Shown: one piece after another, positions 8,773 through 17,353 of the stretch
Layout: each line of letters starts with the position of its first letter
Numbering within the stretch: position 1 is the stretch's first letter
Assembly: GCF_001536065.1 (NCBI RefSeq)
Contig: NZ_CZVW01000008.1
Span: 1-64,000 of the forward strand
Direction: 5' to 3'
From: Candidatus Chryseopegocella kryptomonas
Lineage (GTDB): Bacteria; Bacteroidota; Ignavibacteria; Kryptoniales; Kryptoniaceae
DNA: 64,000 bases
Translations under genes and position numbers: made by a program
The notes under the pieces: model-generated
Databases searched by the model: none
Seen by the model: the letters and a program-made list of their open reading frames with translations, nothing else
Told to the model about the DNA's origin: nothing

Positions 8773-9150
8773 TCAATCAAGAAACCTTTCACAGAACCTG
8801 ATGATATAATCCGCCGCATTTAACGCTTCCTGTGCTTGTTTTTCTGTGAAGTAATCGGCTGGTTTCCCAGCAGTAAAACTATTCGGGTATCTGGGTGGAA
8901 AATCAAGTAATTTAGCATTTTCTTTAATGTTGTCCGGAATATCAATTTTTTCGGAAAGGATTTTTAACATTTCTGTGATTGAATGTCCCCAAAGATTCAA
9001 TCCATATTTCAAGCCAAGTGCCTTTATAGCCTTTTCAGCTGATTGTTGAGAAGTGAAACACGCCCATTCAAAAAATTTAAGTTCAAAGTCAAGTTTAGCT
9101 CTTTCAAAATCTCGTTTCGCCTGCTCATACCAATCTTTCCATCTATTCAC
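8773..9150 (-). CDS. HEPN domain protein (toxin-like partner of MNT)
   Basis: This 125-aa, four-helix HEPN domain protein (PF05168-like) shows 'WACFTSQQSAEKAIKAL' near residues 29-45, 'GHSITEML' near 55 and 'FPPRYPNSF' near 85, all typical. The classical Rx4-6H ribonuclease motif is not obvious. It may therefore act as a non-nuclease HEPN or use other residues. It is immediately followed by the MNT gene, the standard order for HEPN/MNT toxin-antitoxin or nucleotidyl-transfer pairs. The pair sits between glmS and ugd inside the polysaccharide locus. Confidence 0.85.
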   Translation of the reverse strand: MNRWKDWYEQAKRDFERAKLDFELKFFEWACFTSQQSAEKAIKALGLKYGLNLWGHSITEMLKILSEKIDIPDNIKENAKLLDFPPRYPNSFTAGKPADYFTEKQAQEALNAADYIIRFCERFLD

Positions 9151-9177
9151 GAGTTAATAACAGAATTTATTTTTTAC

Positions 9178-11043
9178 TCACTCAACTGTTACACTTTTTG
9201 CGAGATTTCTTGGCTGATCAACATCACATCCACGAAGAACTGCGATATGATAAGCGAGAAGTTGTAAAGGTATCACGGTTAAAATCGGCATCAAAAGGTC
9301 AAATGTTTGTGGAATCTGGATTATATGGTCTGAAAGCTTCTTAACTTTTTCGTCCACTTCTGTCACGACCGAGATTATCTTCCCTCGCCTTGCTTTCACT
9401 TCTTCCATATTGCTGAGAACTTTTTCATAAACATTATCTTTAACTGCGATGAAAACAACCGGCATATTTTCATCAATCAAAGCAATGGGACCGTGCTTCA
9501 TTTCAGCAGCTGGATAACCCTCTGCGTGAATGTAGGATATTTCTTTCAATTTCAACGCACCCTCAAGCGCAACAGGATAGTTAAAGCCCCTTCCAAGATA
9601 CAAAAAGTTTCTGTGGTCTTTGTATTTTTCTGCAATTGTTTTTATGAAATCGTTTAATTCAAGGATTTTCTTCACTTTTTCAGGCAAAGATTTAAGCTCT
9701 GTTGCGATCTCCTTTGAAATTTTTTCATCTAATACACCTTTCTCTCTTCCAAGTAGCAAAGTTATAAGAGATAAAACAACAAGTTGGCTTGTAAATGCTT
9801 TCGTTGAAGCAACCCCAATTTCAGGACCAGCGTGTATATAAACCCCGGCGTGGCTTTCTCTTGCTATCGTTGAACCAACGACATTGACAATTCCTAAAAC
9901 TGTTGCACCTTTTTCTTTTGCAAGACGAAGTGCAGCAAGTGTATCCGCTGTTTCCCCGCTTTGACTTATAAGCCAAACGACATCGTCTTTAAATACGACT
10001 GGGTTTCTATATCTAAACTCAGAAGCATATTCAACTTCAACCGGAATCCCTGCATATTGCTCAATCATATATTTTCCAACAAGTCCAGCATGCCAACTTG
10101 TGCCACAGGCAGTGATTATAAATCTTCTTGCATTTAAAATCTTATCCATAACGGATGTTAATCCACCAAGTTTCACATTTCCATCTTCACTTATTCTTCC
10201 ACGCATTGAGTTTTGTATACTCTCAGGCTGTTCAAAAATTTCTTTCAACATAAAATGTGGAAATCCACCCTTTTCAATTTCTTCTAAACTAAATGTCAAT
10301 TCGTGAATCCTTTCCTCAATTACTTCATCTTTATATAAAAAGCCCGTATTTTCAGAAATTTTCTTTATTTTAACCCCATTTTTTGACAAAATTGCCATTT
10401 CTCCGTCTTCAAGATAAATCACATTTCTTGTTATCCCAACTATTGCCGAAGCATCTGATGCGACAACATATTCATTATCCCCAATTCCAATAATTATCGG
10501 GCTTCCTTTTCTTGCGGTAATTATTTTATCCGGTTCAATTGATGATATAATCGCAAGCCCATATGTTCCCTCAATATGTGAAAGTGCAAGTTGAACTGAA
10601 ATCTCAAAATTTCCTGTATCATTATAAAATTCTTCAATTAAGTGAGCTATAACTTCGGTATCTGTTTGACTTTTAAATATGTGTCCTAACGATTCAAGTT
10701 TTTTCTTTATCGTTGCGTAATTTTCCACTATTCCATTGTGGACGACTGCGATTTTGCCACTGCAATCAGTGTGAGGGTGGGCATTGATGTCACTTGGTTC
10801 TCCGTGCGTTGCCCATCTTGTATGAGCAATGCCAATTTTTGAATTTAATTCAAAAGATGAAAAATTTTTTATTTCTTCTTCAAGCGTTGAAACTTTCCCC
10901 ACTTTTTTATAAACATAAATTTTATCATCCGTAAATATCGCAATTCCCGCAGAATCATATCCACGGTATTCAAGTCGTTTTAACCCGTTTATAAGAACAT
11001 CGCTTATATTTCTATGTCCGATATAACCAATTATCCCACACAT
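9178..11043 (-). CDS. glmS: Glutamine--fructose-6-phosphate aminotransferase (isomerizing)
   Basis: GlmS makes glucosamine-6-phosphate from fructose-6-phosphate and glutamine, the first step to UDP-GlcNAc. The 621-aa protein begins 'MCGIIGYIG', with Cys2 as the glutaminase nucleophile. It then has two SIS domains ('CGTSWHAGL', 'SQSGETADT', 'GPEIGVASTKAFTSQ') and ends in the invariant 'PRNLAKSVTVE'. Length is normal. It starts 1 nt after the stop of the HEPN remnant. It feeds the amino-sugar pathways of this locus. No glmS ribozyme was seen upstream. Confidence 0.97.
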   Translation of the reverse strand: MCGIIGYIGHRNISDVLINGLKRLEYRGYDSAGIAIFTDDKIYVYKKVGKVSTLEEEIKNFSSFELNSKIGIAHTRWATHGEPSDINAHPHTDCSGKIAVVHNGIVENYATIKKKLESLGHIFKSQTDTEVIAHLIEEFYNDTGNFEISVQLALSHIEGTYGLAIISSIEPDKIITARKGSPIIIGIGDNEYVVASDASAIVGITRNVIYLEDGEMAILSKNGVKIKKISENTGFLYKDEVIEERIHELTFSLEEIEKGGFPHFMLKEIFEQPESIQNSMRGRISEDGNVKLGGLTSVMDKILNARRFIITACGTSWHAGLVGKYMIEQYAGIPVEVEYASEFRYRNPVVFKDDVVWLISQSGETADTLAALRLAKEKGATVLGIVNVVGSTIARESHAGVYIHAGPEIGVASTKAFTSQLVVLSLITLLLGREKGVLDEKISKEIATELKSLPEKVKKILELNDFIKTIAEKYKDHRNFLYLGRGFNYPVALEGALKLKEISYIHAEGYPAAEMKHGPIALIDENMPVVFIAVKDNVYEKVLSNMEEVKARRGKIISVVTEVDEKVKKLSDHIIQIPQTFDLLMPILTVIPLQLLAYHIAVLRGCDVDQPRNLAKSVTVE

Positions 11044-11044
11044 C

Positions 11045-11393
11045 TTAAAACCCCATTTCTTTTATTGCTTTTTCAAGTGTTTCAGAAACAACATCAACAA
11101 ATTTTTTCGCCTTCTCAAGCGAATCCTTTGCTTCTTCAAAAGTTATCTCAATAAAATCACCATAATCTGAATCAGTTCTTCTCGCTGATAAACTTCGGAA
11201 TATCTCTGAAAATTCGGTTGGCAGAATACTTGTTTTTATATATTCCTTTGATAACATAGTTTTAACACCATATTTACAGCGGAATCATAAAGAGTTAAGT
11301 TCAAAATAGTTTTTGGGCATCGTCAAGAATTCTTTTCGCTTTTTCAATTCTGTATTTTGCAAGCTCAATTTTATCTTCAATCTTCAAAGTCAT
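11045..11393 (-). pseudogene. Decayed HEPN (UPF0332-like) gene
   Basis: Two pieces of one HEPN gene are visible. A 30-codon frame (11393-11301) reads 'IELAKYRIEKAKRILDDAQ', the usual first helix. A 70-codon frame (11257-11045) carries the C-terminal part, with 'YIKTSILPTEFSEIF' and 'ARRTDSDYGDF'. Between them the frame is lost, although 'YDSAVN' in another frame still resembles the next helix. The central helices containing the usual AYYAxFY motif are missing. The start overlaps the stop of the intact MNT gene (ATGA), so this was the toxin half of an MNT/HEPN pair. Gene-calling programs may report only the 70-aa frame. Confidence 0.7.
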
Positions 11394-11755
11394 AATAAAC
11401 TAATACCTTCATTTTCAATGCGTTCAAAAAATGGGCTTTTTAATTTTAAATTCGTCTCATATTCTTTCAATGTGTAAATAACTGGTGAAAGCACAATATC
11501 GTATTCAAGTTCTATTTCACTTACACATTTTATGACAGCGTCTTTGGAAGATAAATCTTCGATGATTATAAGGATATCAATATCTGATTCCCCACTTTTT
11601 ATACTGCTTTTTCTTGGGAAATCCCCTCTTACTTTTGAGCCAAATAAAATTACCTTGACAACGCCATCAATTTTCAAAAGTTCATTTTTTAGTTTTTCAA
11701 TTGCTAATTTTTCAATCGAATTTAAATACAATTCCCATTTCCATTTTCTTACCAT
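11390..11755 (-). CDS. MNT-type nucleotidyltransferase, orphaned partner of a decayed HEPN gene
   Basis: This 121-aa nucleotidyltransferase-fold protein has 'LFGSKVRGDF' followed by 'SDIDILI' (GS and DxD). It resembles the antitoxin/AMPylase half of HEPN/MNT modules. Its stop overlaps the HEPN start (TTATGA), showing former coupling, but the HEPN gene is broken. It overlaps the end of the DUF3782 gene by 7 nt, and the conserved core starts near residue 33. The reading frame is intact, so it may be an orphan antitoxin or serve the second HEPN in the locus. Confidence 0.82.
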   Translation of the reverse strand: MVRKWKWELYLNSIEKLAIEKLKNELLKIDGVVKVILFGSKVRGDFPRKSSIKSGESDIDILIIIEDLSSKDAVIKCVSEIELEYDIVLSPVIYTLKEYETNLKLKSPFFERIENEGISLL

Positions 11756-12600
11756 TCAAAGCTTTGTATCACAAGGATTCCCTTTTCCTTTGCCATATTT
11801 AAAAATTCCTTATCAGCAAAATGCGTCACAAAAACTTTGATCACCTCACGCTCTCCATATTCCCTCAAGACGGATAAAACTTTAAGTTCAAGCTCATCAA
11901 ACACATCCATTTCACCTCTTTCCTTCTTTAATCTTTCCAGCTTCCCTTCAAGTTTCATTTTTGCTTCACCAACGATGAGGACACTTCTGCCGTCAACCTC
12001 ACCTTCCCCAAGTATATTTATCTCCCTACCGCCAACATCTGCTCTGATAAATCTTTCTTTGATTCGGATTCCATACTTTCTTTCAAGAACGCCTGGGAGC
12101 ATTCTGAATGCTTCATTTTCAAAGGCGTAACTCAAAGTATTTGTAAAGCCACCAAATTCAACCCTTAAATTTTTCATTTGCAATGCCAGTTCCTCTATCG
12201 CCCTCCACACACGATTAAAGTTTTCTTCAGTTGTTCTCTTAAACATCTCAAGCGACTCAGCGAGTTGATCCACCCTTTGCGTAAGTTGGTTTAATCTTTC
12301 AGTAAGTTCATCAACTCTTTGCGTAAGTTGATTAAGCCGTTCCTCTGTCTTTCTCTGCGCTTCTGCAAGTTGACCTATTGCTTCCCAAACTTTATTAAAG
12401 TTTTCTTCGGTTCTTTTTTCAAATTCTTCAAGCCGTTGTTCCGTCCTCTTTTGTGCCTCCGCAAGTTCCTTTACAATCTCCTTCAACTCATTAAAATCCT
12501 GCCTTGTGACATAATGCAACCGAACTCGCTCATCAATTAGCTTTATTATCTCTTCCCTAACCTTATCCGTTAGCTTGAAACCATCTCCTGCCTTCGGCAT
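11749..12600 (-). CDS. DUF3782-like coiled-coil protein with PD-(D/E)XK-type C-terminal domain (copy 1)
   Basis: The 283-aa protein has three parts: a short N-terminal segment ('GFKLTDKVREEIIKLIDERV'), a long heptad coiled coil (about residues 35-150) built from 'LAEAQRKTEERLNQ'-like 14-residue units, and a C-terminal alpha/beta domain resembling PD-(D/E)XK nucleases. In that domain 'YAFENEAF', 'GREINILGEG' and 'VLIVGEAK' would supply Glu, motif II and ExK. The motif II Asp is Asn. The function of DUF3782 proteins is not established. It starts with ATG and matches copy 2 at 39.05-39.78 kb in order and ends ('IQSFEW'). The wzi-like gene lies directly upstream. Confidence 0.8.
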   Translation of the reverse strand: MPKAGDGFKLTDKVREEIIKLIDERVRLHYVTRQDFNELKEIVKELAEAQKRTEQRLEEFEKRTEENFNKVWEAIGQLAEAQRKTEERLNQLTQRVDELTERLNQLTQRVDQLAESLEMFKRTTEENFNRVWRAIEELALQMKNLRVEFGGFTNTLSYAFENEAFRMLPGVLERKYGIRIKERFIRADVGGREINILGEGEVDGRSVLIVGEAKMKLEGKLERLKKERGEMDVFDELELKVLSVLREYGEREVIKVFVTHFADKEFLNMAKEKGILVIQSFEW

Positions 12601-12663
12601 AATCTGCTTCGTTTAGTTTATCTTGTTTAAATAAAATTAAAAAATTAATAAGTTAAATTCAAA

Positions 12664-14214
12664 CTATTTGAAAAATCTATCAAAGTTAAAGAAAACCCAC
12701 GCTTTAAATGTTAAAAAATCCCTCTTTGCACCGGGAATGTTTTTAAAATTCTTAACATTTGAATACGCTACATCAAGATTTAAGTTAAAATTTTTGCTCA
12801 AGAAGTAAAAAATACTAAACCCAATTTTATGGGTTCTTTCAACTACGCCGTAAGGAAATTTTTCTTTATATCCTGTCTCAACCGTTATCTCAGGAACCAT
12901 CCACGGCTCATCAAACCGCTTTTCTATTGAACCCTCACCGTGCTCAATAAATTTGTAATTAACTGTAAATTGCAACTTATTTAAAAACCAGTGCGAAAGC
13001 CATAATTCAAAACTTTGGAAATCGTTCCCCAAAGGGTGTGCTATAGGTCGCTTAAAACGAATGTATTTTTGATAATCCTGCTTCGTGTTATATGTTCTAT
13101 TTCTAACCTGTGTATATTCAATTTGAATTGAGCTCCCGGTGATAAAAAAATCTGCAAATTTAAATCCAATTATGAACCCATATTCGTTTGGTTCAAGGTC
13201 TCCCTTCGTTTGCCTGCTAACTTGCCAATCGTCAATCAAAAATTCACCGTAAAAATTTAAATTTTTGACAGGATAATAACTCAAATCAGCGTAAACCATT
13301 CCGTTCATTTCTTTACCCTCATTCGCTTGAAACTCATAATAAAATGCAAGCGGATTTGAAAGTGTGATATCAATCCCTCTATTCACTCCGCCGTATAAAA
13401 TCGTTTGAGCAAAACCGATGTAAAGTTTATTTTGGAAATTTATCTCAAATCTACCGCCAGTTAAATATCTATTTGCATTTAAAATCGTCCTTCCACTGTC
13501 GGGCGAATAATTCATATTGTCAAGTTGCGAGAGCAAAAAACTATATTTAAAATTTTTTGAAAATAAATCAATCTGCAAAATATCATATGGAATTGCATAA
13601 TCCGAGATCAAAAGATTCCCACCTCTTCCATATCCCCATTTCACATAATCACGACCAAATTTTATTGAAATTGGTTTTAAATCCAACTTCAAAAACGCTT
13701 GTTCAGTATATCCAGCGAAAAATCCACGAAATCTATTTCCTGTGTATGTCGTGTCGTCAAGAAGATTTTGATCCATAATTGAGTTATTATAAAGTGTAAA
13801 TTTATCGCCATAATAAAAAGAAAACTTTGCCCTCCCCCTGAACCTTAAAACCCTGCGGGAATCTATCTCTTTAACTGCATATCCCGACATCATAACGCCA
13901 GATTTAAAAGAAAATTCATCTTCGCTTTGTTTTTTCTTTGATGTTAAGAAATTAATTTCATCTTTGAATTCATCTTCAAGCATCTTAAAAAGTGAAATTT
14001 CAAATTCGCTCTTTACACTTTCTTTTTCTTTAACTATTTGCTTTGTGACATCAATTCTTGAATAAGGTTTATATCCATTTGGCAATTCTCTAAAATAACC
14101 TCTGACTTTCAATTCTTCAATGATTTTATAAACCCAATAATCGGTTGGAATGGTTTCAGAAAATTGCGCAAGGGATATTTGAGAGATTAGGAGAATAAAA
14201 AGAATCTTTTTCAT
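12664..14214 (-). CDS. Wzi-like outer-membrane beta-barrel (capsule assembly family)
   Basis: The 516-aa protein has a clean signal peptide ('MKKILFILLISQISLAQ'). An N-terminal helical part follows ('DYWVYKIIEELKVRG', 'YKPYSRIDVTKQI'), typical of the Wzi family, which is thought to anchor or display capsular polysaccharide. The rest alternates aromatic and polar residues as in outer-membrane strands and ends in Phe-Lys. 'RDYVKWGYGRGGNL' and 'SNPLAFYYEF' match the family. It lies 3' of a beta-helix lipoprotein and 5' of the DUF3782 gene. A short relic of its 3' end recurs at 39.85 kb. Confidence 0.75.
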   Translation of the reverse strand: MKKILFILLISQISLAQFSETIPTDYWVYKIIEELKVRGYFRELPNGYKPYSRIDVTKQIVKEKESVKSEFEISLFKMLEDEFKDEINFLTSKKKQSEDEFSFKSGVMMSGYAVKEIDSRRVLRFRGRAKFSFYYGDKFTLYNNSIMDQNLLDDTTYTGNRFRGFFAGYTEQAFLKLDLKPISIKFGRDYVKWGYGRGGNLLISDYAIPYDILQIDLFSKNFKYSFLLSQLDNMNYSPDSGRTILNANRYLTGGRFEINFQNKLYIGFAQTILYGGVNRGIDITLSNPLAFYYEFQANEGKEMNGMVYADLSYYPVKNLNFYGEFLIDDWQVSRQTKGDLEPNEYGFIIGFKFADFFITGSSIQIEYTQVRNRTYNTKQDYQKYIRFKRPIAHPLGNDFQSFELWLSHWFLNKLQFTVNYKFIEHGEGSIEKRFDEPWMVPEITVETGYKEKFPYGVVERTHKIGFSIFYFLSKNFNLNLDVAYSNVKNFKNIPGAKRDFLTFKAWVFFNFDRFFK

Positions 14215-14240
14215 TTAGATATGGAATTATTTTTTGAATT

Positions 14241-14315
14241 ACTCGCCCCCTAATCCCCTCTGGTCTATCAAGATGTGCTTTTTCATTTTAAACTCTATAT
14301 TGAGTGGTGAGTTCA
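14241..14315. repeat. Degenerate copy of the ACTCACCCC/GGGGTGAGTT palindromic repeat
   Basis: The outer ends ACTCGCCCCC and GTGAGTTCAC match the repeat family seen at 35.8 and 38.6-38.9 kb, but the inner hairpins have diverged. It spans the stop codon of the beta-helix lipoprotein gene, the same position relative to a gene end as the 35.8-kb copy. Confidence 0.4.
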
Positions 14316-15749
14316 CTTTACCCCCGCTTCTTTTACTGGCACTGAAAAATAATTTGAATAATCCACTATGCCATAACTGTAATAGTATTGATCAGATGGA
14401 GATACATCATTTCTATCAAAAATCAAATTTCGTATTTCTGCTTCGCTTTCCGTTCCCCAGTAGTTGAATTTAGCATCTGTTAATTTTGTACCGCTTCCAA
14501 GTGCAAGGAGAAATTTTTTCCCAGCGATGTTGTTGAAGTTAATTATGTTTATCGGGGTTCCGTATGCAGGTGATAAAACTATTCCTCCGTTACTTGACAG
14601 AATTTCGTTATATATTGTTTTTACAATTCCACCTTTATGAACTATATGATAACCTTTTGAACTACGGAATTCATTGTTTTTGATTAACAATGTATCTCTA
14701 TTTATGTTTGACAAAATTTGAATTGAATACCTATTCCCACTAAAATAATTATTCTCAATCCTTGCGGATGATGTCGTCGCATATATACCAGATTCGTAAT
14801 TTGAGACAAAAATTGAATTCTTTACATAAACCGTTGTATCTGTAAACTCAAGATTTAACCCGATGGGCTGACCTGTAAATATACATTTTTCAATTTTAAT
14901 ATTTTTAGCATTGCTAATTTGAACAGTGGAAACGCCATAGTTTTTGTTATCTATGAAAATTGAATTTGATACATTAGCATTTGAGGCGTCAATAAAAATA
15001 CCAACGCTTGCAGATCTAAAAACTGAATACTTTAAATCTAACTGACCTTGTTCTGAGACATAAATCCCGCCCCATGTCTTTGTTGTGTCATCAGTTGTAA
15101 AAATAATCGGCATTTGTCCAGGTATATCTTCATTTTCAAGTCTACCATTGACTCTAATTTTAAAGTTCCCATTGAATCTAACTACGCAACCATTTTCAAT
15201 GTATAATGAAGAACCATTAGGAATTTCAACATCACCTTCAATGATGTAATTTCTGTCTCTCGTCCACTTATTTTGACCTTGGATAATTCCTGAAATGTTA
15301 ACTTCTTTATTAAGTTGAATTTGTATTTCTCCACCAGAAGTTGAAATTTTAAAATACCTCCATCCATATCCTTCTTTTTGAGCAAAGATTATATATTCTC
15401 CATCGGGTATATTTGAAAACGAAAAAATTCCCTCTTTATCTGTTAATGTTTGAGCAAATGGTTTTTGTTTCCTTTGGTCAAATAAATAAATGTTTAAATC
15501 AACCCCGGGCAAGAGCGAAGGATATTTGCTTAAAACATTTAAGATGGATGTGTCAATTTGAGGAAGGTTAAAAAGGGAGACCTTTACATTTGAAAAATCA
15601 GAGGTATTTTCAAGTATAACCTTACCAGAGATTGTTTTCCCAATGGGTTTTGTAGGAGAGCAAGATAGAAAAAGTAGTGTTTGCAGTAACAGCCCCAAAT
15701 ATAAATAGTGGAGTAAAAAAATTCCATTTAGTTTATTGTGTCTACCCAA
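14313..15749 (-). CDS. Lipoprotein with carboxypeptidase-regulatory-like and right-handed beta-helix domains
   Basis: The 478-aa protein has an N-terminal hydrophobic segment and the lipobox 'LFLSC' (Cys near residue 30). Next come a carboxypeptidase-regulatory-like beta sandwich (about 38-150, 'LTDKEGIFSFSNIPDGEY') and a parallel right-handed beta-helix (about 155-440) with repeating short strands such as 'NSIFIDNKNYGV' and 'ENNYFSGNRYSI'. Such helices occur in polysaccharide lyases and epimerases. The catalytic type cannot be read from the sequence. The context suggests a surface or periplasmic protein acting on or holding the polysaccharide. The true start may be downstream of 15749. Confidence 0.75.
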   Translation of the reverse strand: MGRHNKLNGIFLLHYLYLGLLLQTLLFLSCSPTKPIGKTISGKVILENTSDFSNVKVSLFNLPQIDTSILNVLSKYPSLLPGVDLNIYLFDQRKQKPFAQTLTDKEGIFSFSNIPDGEYIIFAQKEGYGWRYFKISTSGGEIQIQLNKEVNISGIIQGQNKWTRDRNYIIEGDVEIPNGSSLYIENGCVVRFNGNFKIRVNGRLENEDIPGQMPIIFTTDDTTKTWGGIYVSEQGQLDLKYSVFRSASVGIFIDASNANVSNSIFIDNKNYGVSTVQISNAKNIKIEKCIFTGQPIGLNLEFTDTTVYVKNSIFVSNYESGIYATTSSARIENNYFSGNRYSIQILSNINRDTLLIKNNEFRSSKGYHIVHKGGIVKTIYNEILSSNGGIVLSPAYGTPINIINFNNIAGKKFLLALGSGTKLTDAKFNYWGTESEAEIRNLIFDRNDVSPSDQYYYSYGIVDYSNYFSVPVKEAGVK

Positions 15750-15796
15750 TGTTTCAGTAAGATGTTCGTTATCTACAAGTATGATATAAATTTAAT

Positions 15797-16336
15797 TCAT
15801 TTTATTTGAGATTTTAAACTTCTGATAACTTTAGCTGGAACACCTGCAACAATTGTAAATGGAGGTACATCTTTAGTTACAACTGCTCCTGCACCAACTA
15901 TAGCATATTCGCCTATTGTTATTCCAGCCAGAATAGTTGCCGACGAACCAATAGAGGCACCACGCTTTACAATAGTTGGTATTACCTTCCAATCCTGCTC
16001 AGTTTGAAGTTCTCCTTTTTCATTGGTAGCTCTTGGATATAAATCGTTAATAAAAGTTACATTATGCCCAACAAAAACTTCATCTTCAATAGTTACACCT
16101 TCACATATAAAAGTATGCGATGAAATTTTACAACGACTACCTATTTTAACTCCTTTCTGAATTTCAACAAATGGACCAATTTTTGTGTAATCACCTATTT
16201 CACAACCATATAAATTTACAAATCCAAATATCTTGACATCCTTGCCAAGTTTAACATCTTGAGAAATCCTGATAAAATTTTCCTTTAAATAATCCTCGTC
16301 AAATTCAGTTTCTCCAAATTTAATCTTTTTGCTCAT
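15797..16336 (-). CDS. wbpD: WbpD-like N-acetyltransferase (left-handed beta-helix)
   Basis: This 179-aa hexapeptide-repeat acyltransferase shows repeats such as '[20 protein letters not shown]' and '[16 protein letters not shown]', the latter carrying the catalytic His of this family. It resembles WbpD/WlbB, which acetylates the 3-amino group of UDP-2-acetamido-3-amino-2,3-dideoxyglucuronate. It overlaps the upstream WbpB-like gene by 4 nt. Neighbouring wbpB-, wbpE-, wbpA- and wbpI-like genes support this specific role. The fold is certain; the substrate is inferred. Confidence 0.85.
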   Translation of the reverse strand: MSKKIKFGETEFDEDYLKENFIRISQDVKLGKDVKIFGFVNLYGCEIGDYTKIGPFVEIQKGVKIGSRCKISSHTFICEGVTIEDEVFVGHNVTFINDLYPRATNEKGELQTEQDWKVIPTIVKRGASIGSSATILAGITIGEYAIVGAGAVVTKDVPPFTIVAGVPAKVIRSLKSQIK

Positions 16337-17331
16337 ATTTTTATCAGTTTACCCTCATTTTTTATTGATTTTTCTGCTGCTTCAAGTATTCTTACAACCT
16401 CAAGCCCCGAAATCCCGTCGGTTATAGGTTTTGTACCGTTTTCAATACTTTCAACGAAATTTTTACAAACTAAGCTCAACGCCTCAGTATCATCAAGTTT
16501 TGGCGCATACATATCACCTGTTCTATAAGAAATAAGCACCCTATGAATACCTTCCTGAGTTGTAGCAATTACCCCTTTGTCATAAACCTTTACCTTCTCA
16601 CTTGGTTCAGTGTCATCATATACAATCATTTTCTTTGTTCCACCTATCAAAATTCTCCTCACTTTAACTGGTGCCAACCAATTCACATGAAAATGTCCTA
16701 TCGTTCCATTATCAAAATTAACAGTTATATAAGCAATATCTTCAATACCATTATAATGAGCAGCTCCAAACGCAGCAACTGAAATTGGTTTTGATGATAT
16801 AACATAATTCATTATTGAAACATCATGCGTTGCAAGATCCCAGATGACATTCACATCATGTTGAAATAATCCCAAGTTAACTCTAACAGAATCAAAATAA
16901 TAAATATCACCTATCTCATCAGCTTCTATTAATTCTTTTATCTTCCTTACAGCACCTGTAAATATAAAAGTATGATCAACCATCAAGACAAGATTTCTTT
17001 TTCCTGAAGTTTCAATAAGTTCTTCAGCTTCTCTGACTGAAGAGGTCATTGGTTTTTCAACAAGAACGTGCTTTCCATTTTCCAATGCTTTCTTCGCAAG
17101 CGGGTAATGGGTTGCAACAGGTGTAACAATTGCAACAGCATCAATTTCAGGTGATTTTAGAATAAATTCCGTATCAGTGGTTACTTCAACTGAAGGAAAT
17201 CTTGATTTGGCAAATTTTAATCTCTTTTCATCAATATCACAGCAGTAGACCTTTTCAACTCCAGGTGTTGAAAGAAAGTTTCGTACAACATTGGGCCCCC
17301 AATATCCTAAACCAATTACCCCTACTTTCAT
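16333..17331 (-). CDS. wbpB: WbpB-like Gfo/Idh/MocA dehydrogenase
   Basis: This 332-aa NAD-dependent oxidoreductase has '[13 protein letters not shown]' (Rossmann), 'EKPMTSS' (family EKP motif) and '[11 protein letters not shown]' with the catalytic His/Asp region. It resembles WbpB/WlbA, which oxidises C3 of UDP-GlcNAc-uronate before transamination. The downstream WbpD-like acetyltransferase overlaps it, and the WbpE-like aminotransferase is two genes upstream, so three consecutive pathway steps are encoded close together. Confidence 0.87.
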   Translation of the reverse strand: MKVGVIGLGYWGPNVVRNFLSTPGVEKVYCCDIDEKRLKFAKSRFPSVEVTTDTEFILKSPEIDAVAIVTPVATHYPLAKKALENGKHVLVEKPMTSSVREAEELIETSGKRNLVLMVDHTFIFTGAVRKIKELIEADEIGDIYYFDSVRVNLGLFQHDVNVIWDLATHDVSIMNYVISSKPISVAAFGAAHYNGIEDIAYITVNFDNGTIGHFHVNWLAPVKVRRILIGGTKKMIVYDDTEPSEKVKVYDKGVIATTQEGIHRVLISYRTGDMYAPKLDDTEALSLVCKNFVESIENGTKPITDGISGLEVVRILEAAEKSIKNEGKLIKI

Positions 17332-17353
17332 ATATCCCTCCAGTTTTTAATTT

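Noticed and set aside
8759-8819. Longer MNT reading frame overlapping the HEPN gene by 47 nt
   Set aside because: AGGGAG 6 nt before the ATG at 8759, just after the HEPN stop, gives a better start and a family-length protein.
9178-11260. glmS ribozyme upstream of glmS
   Set aside because: glmS starts 1 nt after a HEPN remnant and no room or ribozyme core sequence is seen.
11045-12600. Defence island built around DUF3782 and HEPN/MNT genes
   Set aside because: No recognised defence effector (restriction, Cas, CBASS, Abi) is present. The DUF3782 function is unknown and one HEPN is broken, so a defence label is not supported.
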